Of a DNA stretch of 64,000 nucleotides, positions 35,938 through 45,066 are shown piece after piece. Location of the stretch: assembly GCA_002712165.1 (NCBI GenBank), contig PASS01000077.1:1-64000 (forward strand), given 5' to 3'. Both the position numbers and the translations under genes were made by a program. The stretch is from Fidelibacterota bacterium. Lineage in GTDB: Bacteria > Pseudomonadota > Alphaproteobacteria > Rhodospirillales > Rhodospirillaceae. Below the pieces are notes generated by a model. It was not told the DNA's origin. It searched no databases and saw nothing but the letters and a program-made list of their open reading frames with translations. The first letter of the stretch is position 1. Every line of letters begins with the position of its first letter.

Positions 35938-37203
35938 ATGAAAATATTGGTACTAGGTGCCGGCGTGGTGGGTACTACCACAGCCTACTTTTTAGCTAAA
36001 GACGGACACGAGGTAACCGTGCTTGATCGTCAGACTGGTCCGGGCCTAGAAACTAGTTTTGCTAATGGTGGCCAAATATCGGCTGGCCACGCTAAGCCAT
36101 GGGCCGAACCGAGAATGCCACTGCAGGCTTTACTATGGACTTTTCAAGCTGACGCTCCACTTCTATTTCGCCCCTGGCGGTGGGATCCGTCACTGTGGTC
36201 ATGGGGTTTAAAATTTTTGCGCAACTGTACCAACGAGCGAACGCGAATAAATATGGACCGTACACTGCGTGTCGCACTTTACAGCCGGTCTGTCCTCAAA
36301 GCACTGAGACAGCACACGCGAGTGAAATATAATCAGACTACAAAAGGTATATTGCATATTTACCGAACGGGAGAAGAATTCAAGCGCGGTCGTGCCGCAG
36401 CCGAGAAGCTATCGGCGTTAGGTTTGCCGCAAGATATTTTAACTGTGAATGACTGCGTCAAATTAGAGCCTGCTCTAAATCACGCTGCCAGTATAGACCT
36501 TGCCGGTGGTATTTTAAGTAATGACGATGAGAGCGGCGATGCACATCTTTTTACTAAAGAGATAGCAAAATTAGCAGTCGAACTTGGAGTTGAATTTCGC
36601 TTTGATAGCACCATTGAAAATCTCAAAACCTCGGGGCAGCGCATTTCAGGGATCATTACAAATCAAGGTCAACTGGCCGCAGATGCGTTCGTACTAGCCC
36701 TGGGAAGCTACACTCCGCATCTTACAGAACCGCTCGGGCTCAAGCTCCCAATATACCCAGCCAAAGGCTATTCAATAAGTATCGAACTAAAGAATCCCGA
36801 TAACGCCCCAACTATAAGCGTTACAGATGAGAACCGCTTTATGGTCTTCTCGCGCCTTGGTAACGTACTACGAGTGGCGGGCACAGCTGAACTGGCCGGA
36901 TGGGATTCAGCTTTAAGAGAGGTCCGCGTAGAAGCGTTAAAGCGAAATGCACAGTATCTATTTCCCGATGCATCTTCATATGCAGACCTAAGCCCATGGT
37001 GTGGATTGAGAGCAGCAACCCCTGATTCTGTTCCCATCTTGGGCGAAACACCATATGAAAATCTCTTTCTCAATACTGGACACGGTACTTTAGGGTGGAC
37101 AATGGCATGTGGCTCAGCAAGAGTTATTGCAGACTTGATTTCTGGCCGTGAGCCTGAGATTGACTTATCCGGGCTCACTATTAAAAGATTTGCAAGCTCC
37201 TAA
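35938..37203 (+). CDS. dadA: D-amino acid dehydrogenase (DadA-like FAD oxidoreductase)
   Basis: MKILVLGAGVVGTTTAYFLAKDGHEVTVLDR, FANGGQISAGHAKPWAEP, NTGHGTLGWTMACGSA. Confidence 0.9.
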   Translation: MKILVLGAGVVGTTTAYFLAKDGHEVTVLDRQTGPGLETSFANGGQISAGHAKPWAEPRMPLQALLWTFQADAPLLFRPWRWDPSLWSWGLKFLRNCTNERTRINMDRTLRVALYSRSVLKALRQHTRVKYNQTTKGILHIYRTGEEFKRGRAAAEKLSALGLPQDILTVNDCVKLEPALNHAASIDLAGGILSNDDESGDAHLFTKEIAKLAVELGVEFRFDSTIENLKTSGQRISGIITNQGQLAADAFVLALGSYTPHLTEPLGLKLPIYPAKGYSISIELKNPDNAPTISVTDENRFMVFSRLGNVLRVAGTAELAGWDSALREVRVEALKRNAQYLFPDASSYADLSPWCGLRAATPDSVPILGETPYENLFLNTGHGTLGWTMACGSARVIADLISGREPEIDLSGLTIKRFASS

Positions 37204-37208
37204 TACTG

Positions 37209-37424
37209 TTAAACTTTTAGCTCTGGCCTAGCTGCACCGTATCCGCAGTCACATTTATCTGAAGGTTTAGAGAGCCTCGCTACTAATGGTGAGCCCTTAG
37301 ATTTTGGACTACTGGGTTCCCAAAGAAATTCAGCACCACATTTCCCACATGATTGTTCAGCCAACAGATTGAGAGCGGAGTCTTTTTTCTCCATGCCTGC
37401 ACGTGACTGAATTTTCTTAGACAT
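37209..37424 (-). CDS. Small hypothetical protein with zinc-ribbon-like Cys pairs
   Basis: 71-aa ORF with SCGKCGAEF ... DKCDCGYG; sits in a non-coding gap and starts head-to-head with the plus-strand ORF. Confidence 0.5.
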   Translation of the reverse strand: MSKKIQSRAGMEKKDSALNLLAEQSCGKCGAEFLWEPSSPKSKGSPLVARLSKPSDKCDCGYGAARPELKV

Positions 37425-37915
37425 TGCCTAAGACCTCGCGCTTTTTGTGGACTAAGGTTATTATAGCGCAATTCTCTGTAACTTTCCCCTTATTTGGGTC
37501 ATTAAAATTGATTTTTGGTCTCGATTTTCTCGGATTTGGTAGTAAACGGCGATCGGCATTACAACTACTAGACAAAACCTTGGATGAACTTAAGGTCAAT
37601 CCCGCATACCTTGATAACGGACTAAAATACGTTATTTACAAATGGGTGATCGAGGAAGAAAAGCAAGCTGGTAGCTCTAAAGATACCATCGACTACAAAA
37701 TCCGTGAAGCAGCAGCTCTTTTATCTTTTTGCATTATTGGGGCTGAAGAAACTGAAAGACTATGGGGTCTTGAGGCCCGCTCATCCAGAGAGCTTCGACT
37801 GAATGCCGTACTTGAGCACAATAAAAACGACACCATAGATGCGAATCTTATAAAACTTGTCCTAGCAAAGGGTCTTGCCGCTCCTGATATTCGCATGCGT
37901 GTTGAACTAGATTAG
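37424..37915 (+). CDS. Hypothetical protein, possible N-terminal hydrophobic segment; start uncertain
   Basis: 163-aa ORF (TTG start); not overlapped by any better candidate. Confidence 0.6.
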   Translation: MPKTSRFLWTKVIIAQFSVTFPLFGSLKLIFGLDFLGFGSKRRSALQLLDKTLDELKVNPAYLDNGLKYVIYKWVIEEEKQAGSSKDTIDYKIREAAALLSFCIIGAEETERLWGLEARSSRELRLNAVLEHNKNDTIDANLIKLVLAKGLAAPDIRMRVELD

Positions 37916-37921
37916 TTTTAC

Positions 37922-38581
37922 CTACTCGGGAGCGCGCTCCACAAGTTTTGAATCACACCCAAAGGCGAGTGCACGACATTCAACTGCCATATCTCCACCT
38001 TTAACTTCTTTCGGCATGCCCATTACTACCGACGGTGTATATTCGTAAAGTCTAAAGATTATTTGTGGAAGCCATTGTTCTTGATTAGGTTTGCTTTTTC
38101 CAGTCGTCTCATAACTTACGCGATCAGCAAAAAAATGAGCGGGCCCACCCCCAGCCGAAGGTTTTCCTACTATAACAGCAAGTGGGTAACCCGGATGTTC
38201 CAAGTATTCTGTACCCGGCCTAATCGTAATACCGCCATCTCCAGTTTTTCGCGTAATTAGTACAACACGCGGCATGGACCCAGCCTCAGCATCACCACGA
38301 AATTTTTCACGCACTGATGCGGCCGCTATCCAGCGTACATTTTCCCTAAAGAAGCCTTTAGCGTGAGGCTTAGTGAAGTAGCGAGCTAAAAAATCATAAG
38401 CCACAGTGCGGCGTTGATCTAAATCATTAACATCTAGAGACGCATATTTCACCGCAGGTAAAAGAAAATGGTCCGCCGCGTAGTCAAAATCCTCTGGAGA
38501 GAGATATGTAAAACCAAACCCTTCTCCGCTATCTACTTCCACTAGAATAATATCAGGATGCCGACGTCCACCTTCAACCAC
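37922..38581 (-). CDS. Hypothetical protein of unrecognised family
   Basis: GTG start at 38581 preceded by GGGGAG ribosome-binding sequence; VEGGRRHPDIILVEVDSGEGFGFTYLSPEDF...; downstream of a promoter-like sequence. Confidence 0.65.
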   Translation of the reverse strand: MVEGGRRHPDIILVEVDSGEGFGFTYLSPEDFDYAADHFLLPAVKYASLDVNDLDQRRTVAYDFLARYFTKPHAKGFFRENVRWIAAASVREKFRGDAEAGSMPRVVLITRKTGDGGITIRPGTEYLEHPGYPLAVIVGKPSAGGGPAHFFADRVSYETTGKSKPNQEQWLPQIIFRLYEYTPSVVMGMPKEVKGGDMAVECRALAFGCDSKLVERAPE

Positions 38582-38625
38582 TGAAGCTCCCCCCAAATAT
38601 CACAATACTGGCTCAGAAGCATAAA

Positions 38626-38654
38626 TATGTAGCACTTTCAATTACTTGCGTCAA
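38626..38654 (-). promoter_or_regulatory. Putative sigma70-type promoter for the 37922-38581 gene
   Basis: Minus strand TTGACG - 17 nt - TACATA. Confidence 0.35.
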
Positions 38655-38685
38655 TTAATCGAACTACTCTGTTGTTAAGTAACAA

Positions 38686-39825
38686 TTACGTTTTTAGAAA
38701 ATATTGTCTAGCCGCCTCGGCAAAGATATCCATCTCCTCCAAACGGCCAATACTAACTCGCACCCAATTCTCATGAAAGTCAGTCTTTGGTGCTACTAAG
38801 ATATTGTGCTTCAACATATGACGATGAAATTTGACAGATGGTCGGCCTGAATCAAATAAAATAAAATTTCCTTGTGTCGGTATGTACCTTAGACCCATAT
38901 CATTGAGCACACCATAAGCTACATCAATTCCTGCACGTACCATTTTACGACTATAGGATAAGAATTTTTGATCCTCGTAGCTGGCTAATGCAGCGATCAA
39001 GCCTAAACGATTTGGATTCGAAATTCTCCTCTGTTCAAGCCGATTAATCACATCTGCTCTACCTAGACCATAGCCAATTCTCAATCCAGCCATACCATAG
39101 GCCTTAGAGAACGTCCTTGAGACTATAACATTCATACCCGATTTGATCTGATCGACCATTGAACTAAGACGTGGGTTCTCTGTAAAATCTATGTAAGCTT
39201 CATCCACAAAAACAGGCACATGCGGCGAAATAAAATCAATGAAGCCACGTAGGTCATCTGAATTCAAAGAATTCCCGGTGGGATTGTTGGGATTACAAAC
39301 ATATACGACGCCTGTGAGATCACTGATGCGCTCCTCCATCGCCGATAAATCAATGCCCATATCAGAATTAAGGCGCACAGCTTCAACTGTACCACCATTT
39401 CTAACAGCATAGTCAGGCAACATCGTAAAAGTCGGATAACCGCAAACAACTTCTTTACCACCACCAAGAACAAGACCCGCGATTTTAAGAAGTTCACCGG
39501 AACCCTCAGTAACAATAACATTATCCGGTCGAAGCCCCTCATGGTTAGCGATCATTTCACGCAGTAAACGTACTTCCTTATAGCCATACATCCAACTCGC
39601 ATTGATTGCAGAGCTAATAGCCTGTTTAGCACTTTCTGGTGGTCCGTAAGGGTTTTCATTAAAAATCAAGCGAACTAATTCAGGTTTAGTTAGAACATCA
39701 TCGAAACGAATCGATTCTGCAGCACCCTTAGTGTGTTGATAACCTGCTAAGCCTCCAATGGCCAAACCCATAGCCAGCCCACCAGAGCAGCCCATAATTT
39801 CCCGGCGGGAGATTGATAGTGTCAT
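38686..39825 (-). CDS. Histidinol-phosphate-aminotransferase-like PLP enzyme with twin-arginine-type N-terminal signal
   Basis: RLIFNENPYGPPESAKQAI, VCNPNNPTGN, SRTFSKAYGMAGLRIGYG; N-term MTLSISRREIMGCSGGLAMGLAIGGLAGY. Confidence 0.88.
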   Translation of the reverse strand: MTLSISRREIMGCSGGLAMGLAIGGLAGYQHTKGAAESIRFDDVLTKPELVRLIFNENPYGPPESAKQAISSAINASWMYGYKEVRLLREMIANHEGLRPDNVIVTEGSGELLKIAGLVLGGGKEVVCGYPTFTMLPDYAVRNGGTVEAVRLNSDMGIDLSAMEERISDLTGVVYVCNPNNPTGNSLNSDDLRGFIDFISPHVPVFVDEAYIDFTENPRLSSMVDQIKSGMNVIVSRTFSKAYGMAGLRIGYGLGRADVINRLEQRRISNPNRLGLIAALASYEDQKFLSYSRKMVRAGIDVAYGVLNDMGLRYIPTQGNFILFDSGRPSVKFHRHMLKHNILVAPKTDFHENWVRVSIGRLEEMDIFAEAARQYFLKT

Positions 39826-39917
39826 ATACGATACTCCTATAGCGTTATTCTAGCATTAGGATTAATGGATAACATCAGACCCTCGACCATGTTGATCAAG
39901 GGATTAATATCTCAAAA

Positions 39918-39959
39918 TAATTGTTACTATGGTGTGCGCAGCCACAATAGTAACAATTA
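39918..39959. repeat. 13-bp perfect inverted repeat (16-nt spacer) in divergent intergenic region
   Basis: TAATTGTTACTAT GGTGTGCGCAGCCACA ATAGTAACAATTA. Confidence 0.9.
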
Positions 39960-39990
39960 AGAATCATTATTTAGAAAATTTAGCCCGGCA

Positions 39991-40983
39991 ATGACTGACA
40001 CCCGTAAATTAATATATCAACACACCATTAGCGTTCCTGAACACTCTAGGGGTGTGCGCCTTGATAAATGGCTAGCTGAAATATTTCCTAAAACATCCCG
40101 ATCCCGTCTTAGGGGATTAATTGAGCAGGGCTTTGTCAAAAATGCAGAAATTCTGCAACTTGATGCAGCTTACCGTATCAAGACAGGTCAAACCTTCATC
40201 ATCACTTTCCCAAAGCCTGATACAGCACGACCTATTGCTCAACACATTAATCTGGACATAGTCTTCGAAGATAGAAGCCTTATCGTAGTTAATAAACCAG
40301 CCGGAATGGTCGTACATCCAGCGCCGGGCAATCCAGACAAAACACTAGTTAACGCACTTCTCGCCCATTGCGGTGATAGCTTACAAGGTATTGGAGGCGT
40401 GCGCCGGCCTGGAATCGTCCATCGTATTGATAAAGGCACAAGCGGTTTACTTGTAGCTGCAAAAACAGAGGAAGCCCATACCAGACTCGCAGCTCAATTT
40501 TCCGCACACGATATCGATAGAATATACGATGCTTTCGTCTGGGGGGTGCCAAAGCCTCTAAAAGGACAAATAACTGGAGCTATTGGTCGTAGCTCAAATA
40601 ATCGGAAAAAAATGGCTGTTGTCACAAAGGGGGGCAAACCTGCAGAAACTCATTACACTACCGTCTCAACTTTTGGATCAATCGCGGGTCACATCCAATG
40701 TTCCTTAACCACTGGGCGCACGCATCAAATCCGCGTCCATATGACAAGTTTAGGTTACCCGATAATCGGCGATTCTAGCTATGGAAATTCACAAAGCAAG
40801 TTACTACGGAGTTTGACTGCTACTGGAAGTGATATGATAAAATCCTTTCCAAGGCAGGCTCTCCATGCCGCCAGTTTGGGATTTCAACACCCAACTACAG
40901 GTAAAGACCTCAGATTTGAAAGCCAAATACCAGATGACATGAAGATTCTCAGAACTACTCTCACTAATGAGACCAATAGATAG
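39991..40983 (+). CDS. rluD: 23S rRNA pseudouridine synthase, RluD family
   Basis: S4-like N-terminus, GIVHRIDKGTSGLLVAAKT, TGRTHQIRVHM. Confidence 0.9.
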   Translation: MTDTRKLIYQHTISVPEHSRGVRLDKWLAEIFPKTSRSRLRGLIEQGFVKNAEILQLDAAYRIKTGQTFIITFPKPDTARPIAQHINLDIVFEDRSLIVVNKPAGMVVHPAPGNPDKTLVNALLAHCGDSLQGIGGVRRPGIVHRIDKGTSGLLVAAKTEEAHTRLAAQFSAHDIDRIYDAFVWGVPKPLKGQITGAIGRSSNNRKKMAVVTKGGKPAETHYTTVSTFGSIAGHIQCSLTTGRTHQIRVHMTSLGYPIIGDSSYGNSQSKLLRSLTATGSDMIKSFPRQALHAASLGFQHPTTGKDLRFESQIPDDMKILRTTLTNETNR

Positions 40984-40997
40984 CAGATGCAAAGCCT

Positions 40998-41450
40998 CTA
41001 GCTGCCCTCCGACTGGTCTGGTTCATACACAGACTCCACATCCGATCCCCATTTTTCAACCAGTCCGCTTTGTTGCTCGCGCAACATCGAAATTCTATGA
41101 CCCGCTGTCATTGTCATGAATGTACTGACCACCGACGGTGTGACCGAATATAGTGCCCACCCAAACATTGCAGTTCCGTAAAATACCAACCAGGCAAACA
41201 CATTGGTAATAATATCAATTGCCCCGTCCACAGTATGTTCTCCAAACCAAAGGTCGAACAAATATGGCGTTGCACCAGCCATATTCATAGCACCTATAGT
41301 TATGACTCCGAGGTATCCCTTACCTCGGTGCATAATAAACGCCACACCAGTGGGGATAAAGGCCACAGCTAACACAATTACCGTAGGTATAATCATCAAT
41401 CCCAAAGAGACAGCGATAACCAAATAGAGAAAAATATTTCTTCTTTTCAT
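40998..41450 (-). CDS. Small multi-pass membrane protein of unknown function
   Basis: 150-aa ORF with several hydrophobic segments; starts about 8 bp downstream of the kinase-like gene, likely cotranscribed. Confidence 0.75.
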   Translation of the reverse strand: MKRRNIFLYLVIAVSLGLMIIPTVIVLAVAFIPTGVAFIMHRGKGYLGVITIGAMNMAGATPYLFDLWFGEHTVDGAIDIITNVFAWLVFYGTAMFGWALYSVTPSVVSTFMTMTAGHRISMLREQQSGLVEKWGSDVESVYEPDQSEGS

Positions 41451-41458
41451 ATGAGTCT

Positions 41459-43585
41459 CTACAAAATGTGACTTAGGAATGTGATGAGTAACGTAAACAT
41501 AAGAATTATCGTCGCGCCTACCGCACCTGCTTGTTGGCCAATTTTAATGGCATATTCCAAACGATTTACAGCACCGTGTTCGAAGTCGTAAACTTCCTTC
41601 TCTGCAGCTGCATATTCGGCTTTTGCCCATGAAAAGCCTTCGGCGTCCTTTTGTCGCTCCTCCGGACTTCCAAGATAATTAAAAAGCACAGCTAGGTTAC
41701 CCTTTCGGACAAGTCGCGGGATTTCTTTCTCTAGCTCTTTTCGTTTATTTCGATTTTCGTAGCTACTAATAACCGGCCCCATCAGGCCCCCAACCCAGCT
41801 GGCTAGGCCATGAAGTGCTTCAGGTCCTAGTCGCCATTGTACAATAGCTAAAACACTAAGCATTCCTATAGTCGCACGATCAGGCCTTGAGTCGTTCATT
41901 GAATCAATTTGCGAAATAGTCCCTTTAGCGTACCGCGCAAGTAAAAATGCAGCAACATGCCTATCCACCGGCCACATTTTTGTATTTATGGACTTCGCAG
42001 TACTATCGAGAGCCGGAAGTATACCCTTGACCTCCATTATGTACTGAGACTCAACTAATGGACTAATACAATGCTGCCACTCATTTAATTCATAGAGACA
42101 ACGTTCTGGGCCTCCACCAGCATTAGTATCCTTCAAATAGCTTTTTAGGTCACGAAACATATCTTCAAATTTTTGTTTGTCTATTTTCGTACCAGCTTGC
42201 GCGCTCATCCAATGGCGCCACAGGTCTCGGTGAATGAATTCAGTGTAAGGCTGCAACTTTTGCTTGCCCATTATCGCCACAGCTAAAGCACGCCCAAATC
42301 CTCCGAGGGTTATCCCAAAATTACGAGATCGAACAGGTGCTTTTGGGTCCATAAGCATTAGCACACGCGCAATAATTATGTCTTCAGTATCAGCCGCCTG
42401 TTGTCCTGAAAGAGCACCTGTACTTTTAATGGCCGCAGCAATTCCATCAGCAAGGTCGCTATTTTCAAATCCTCGCCTGATCCAAGTCTCCAATACCCCA
42501 TCTTTTATTATACTCATTGCTTTGTCCCAATGCTGGAACATGCAATAGGATAAAGGACGTATCGAATGGAAATCCTGGTCTGCAAATCTAATTGATCGTT
42601 GGGCTTGATTTACTTTAGGCTGAATTGGTGTCATTCGCTTACCATTCAACCACAAATCAATGTTTGTAGCCTGCCAACGTTGATCCGGGTCGTCGACCAG
42701 CATACCCCTTAGACATTCTATGAGCGAAACAGGTACACGATCACTTCCAACTAGGGCAGCATAAGACCCCATTTGAATTTTACGCCGAATAATCTCCGTA
42801 TCGTCAATCCCGTGAAGAGGGTTACGGCCAAGCGCAAGAATCAAAAGCGATGCTCCAAGCGCATACATGTCATCTGCATGTGTGCCCGTACCTCGCCCAG
42901 ATGGAATGGCCATCCCCGATTCTATTGACTCAACTACAACCGGTTGATCAATCCCAGGAACTGACGTTACGCAGTCACCCAAGACAATTTTGGTCCGGGC
43001 TTCGTCCAAATAATAGAGATTGTCGGGACGGATCGAGCGATGTGAAATGCCTTTCTGGGATAAATCAGCAAGACCATCTGCCAATGGCTTGATTACAGCT
43101 CTCGCAAATTGGTGGTCAGGGATACGCTTGAAAGAAGCGGCTAATGACTCCATCACCCTGCCACCCATAGGACGGTGGTAGATCAGGATAACAGACTTGC
43201 GATCAGCTGGAGGCCACTCCGCAACGCCCCAATCTACGAGATGTAATACTGAAGGTATCTCCAATCCCTTGAAAACGTGCATAACGCTTATGCGTGAAGG
43301 GATTTCCGGCTTACATATTAGGGCATAGAGAGGTACGCCACCTTGCTTTTTATCCTCAACCTCATAAGCCAAAGCGCTCGGCATATCTAGACTTGGAATA
43401 TGTCGATCACAATAAATTGTATACCGGTCACGGACCATTATGTAGCTGCCACCGCTAGGCTCTACTTCCTCAGGTGGTGGGGGCACAACTACAGGCGCGG
43501 GAGTCTTGGGAGCATCCGCGGGCGATTTCTCTGGCGCGACTTCAGGCGCCGGTCTGAGGTCCGTAGCCGCTTCGGCCATGGGCAC
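41459..43585 (-). CDS. Protein-kinase-like (predicted pseudokinase) protein with C-terminal transmembrane anchor
   Basis: Kinase-like region with ALICK lysine, HRSIRPDNLYYL catalytic loop, LGDCV, DDMYALGASLLILALGRNPL; Pro-rich N-terminus; terminal TM AGAVGATIILMFTLLITFLSHIL. Confidence 0.8.
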   Translation of the reverse strand: MPMAEAATDLRPAPEVAPEKSPADAPKTPAPVVVPPPPEEVEPSGGSYIMVRDRYTIYCDRHIPSLDMPSALAYEVEDKKQGGVPLYALICKPEIPSRISVMHVFKGLEIPSVLHLVDWGVAEWPPADRKSVILIYHRPMGGRVMESLAASFKRIPDHQFARAVIKPLADGLADLSQKGISHRSIRPDNLYYLDEARTKIVLGDCVTSVPGIDQPVVVESIESGMAIPSGRGTGTHADDMYALGASLLILALGRNPLHGIDDTEIIRRKIQMGSYAALVGSDRVPVSLIECLRGMLVDDPDQRWQATNIDLWLNGKRMTPIQPKVNQAQRSIRFADQDFHSIRPLSYCMFQHWDKAMSIIKDGVLETWIRRGFENSDLADGIAAAIKSTGALSGQQAADTEDIIIARVLMLMDPKAPVRSRNFGITLGGFGRALAVAIMGKQKLQPYTEFIHRDLWRHWMSAQAGTKIDKQKFEDMFRDLKSYLKDTNAGGGPERCLYELNEWQHCISPLVESQYIMEVKGILPALDSTAKSINTKMWPVDRHVAAFLLARYAKGTISQIDSMNDSRPDRATIGMLSVLAIVQWRLGPEALHGLASWVGGLMGPVISSYENRNKRKELEKEIPRLVRKGNLAVLFNYLGSPEERQKDAEGFSWAKAEYAAAEKEVYDFEHGAVNRLEYAIKIGQQAGAVGATIILMFTLLITFLSHIL

Positions 43586-43755
43586 AGCAGTCCTTAAATC
43601 TCGAGCCCAGCCATTCTGCCAGGTAACGAGATATTGTACGGGAGCGCATACTGCAGCACAACGCCATTAGCGAATGGTTAACTAAACTGCCAAAAATGAA
43701 GGAAATTAACTCATTAGGTTAGCTTCAATGGCGCACATTTAGTTCTGCAATTCCA

Positions 43756-45045
43756 TTAATCAGCAAATGGATCGCGAACAAGGATAGTGTCATCCCGCTG
43801 AGGACTTGTTGAAAGCAACGCAACAGGAGCATCAATTAGCTCCTCTAACCTTCGAATATACTTGATTGCATTGGCAGGCAAATCAGCCCAGCTCCTAGCA
43901 CCATGCGTGGAGCTTTCCCAGCCTGGCAGAGTTTCAAAATTAGGCTTCACCGCTGCTTGATCTGACATAGATGACGGAAACCTCTCGATCCGCGCACCAT
44001 CAAGATCGTAGCTAGTACAAACCTTGAGCTCTGCGAAGGCATCTAGTACATCCAGCTTTGTAAGTGCTATACCGTTTATGCCACTTACCTTGATTGCCTG
44101 CCGCACCATTACTGCATCGAACCATCCACAGCGTCTTGCACGCCCCGTAACCGTTCCGAACTCGCGCCCCCTTTCCCCGAGCGCCTGGCCAACACCATCT
44201 TTCAACTCTGAGGGAAAGGGTCCAGACCCCACGCGGGTCGTGTAGGCTTTAGTTATACCCAAAACATAACCAACGGCACTAGGTCCAATACCGCTGCCCG
44301 CAGCAGCCATACCAGCCACTGTATTAGACGATGTCACATAGGGATAAGTCCCATGGTCAACATCAAGCATTGCGCCCTGGGCACCCTCAAATAAAATTCT
44401 TCTCCCGGCGTTTCGAGATTCCGTTAATATTTCCCACGCCGGGGCCGAAAACGGAAGGATCTGCGGCGCTACTCCTTTAAGCAGAGACACAAGATCATCA
44501 CCTTTAGCCTCTTCCTCGCCGAAGCCTCTAAGTAAAGCATTATGATGTGCAAGCAGCCGCTCAACCTTAAATAGCAAAGTTTGCTCATCGGCTAAATCGC
44601 AAACCCGAATAGCGCGCCGGGCCACCTTGTCTTCGTAAGCCGGTCCAATGCCACGTCCCGTGGTACCTATTTTCGCCGATCCTGCCGCAGCTTCACGCGC
44701 CTGGTCTAGCTTCTTATGGAGTGGAAGAATAAGTACCGCATTATCCGCCAGACTGAGTATATCTGGCGTAATTGATATACCTTGGCTACGAATACGCGTA
44801 ATCTCGTCAAGCAAAGCCCATGGGTCCACGACCACACCATTCCCAATAATCGATGGTTTACCGCGGACAACACCTGATGGCAGAAGAGATAGTTTATACG
44901 TCTCTGTTCCAATGACCAATGTGTGCCCAGCATTATGGCCACCCTGAAACCTTACAACCATATCGGCACGCTCAGAAAGCCAGTCTACAATTTTACCTTT
45001 ACCCTCATCACCCCACTGAGAGCCAACGACTGCTACATTTGCCAT
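43756..45045 (-). CDS. purA: Adenylosuccinate synthetase
   Basis: [37 protein letters not shown]. Confidence 0.97.
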   Translation of the reverse strand: MANVAVVGSQWGDEGKGKIVDWLSERADMVVRFQGGHNAGHTLVIGTETYKLSLLPSGVVRGKPSIIGNGVVVDPWALLDEITRIRSQGISITPDILSLADNAVLILPLHKKLDQAREAAAGSAKIGTTGRGIGPAYEDKVARRAIRVCDLADEQTLLFKVERLLAHHNALLRGFGEEEAKGDDLVSLLKGVAPQILPFSAPAWEILTESRNAGRRILFEGAQGAMLDVDHGTYPYVTSSNTVAGMAAAGSGIGPSAVGYVLGITKAYTTRVGSGPFPSELKDGVGQALGERGREFGTVTGRARRCGWFDAVMVRQAIKVSGINGIALTKLDVLDAFAELKVCTSYDLDGARIERFPSSMSDQAAVKPNFETLPGWESSTHGARSWADLPANAIKYIRRLEELIDAPVALLSTSPQRDDTILVRDPFAD

Positions 45046-45066
45046 TTAAAAACAGAGTCCTTTATC

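Noticed and set aside
39880-39903. CCCTCGACCATG/TTGATCAAGGG imperfect hairpin upstream of the aminotransferase gene
   Set aside because: Several mismatches; not distinguishable from chance next to the much stronger 39918-39959 repeat.
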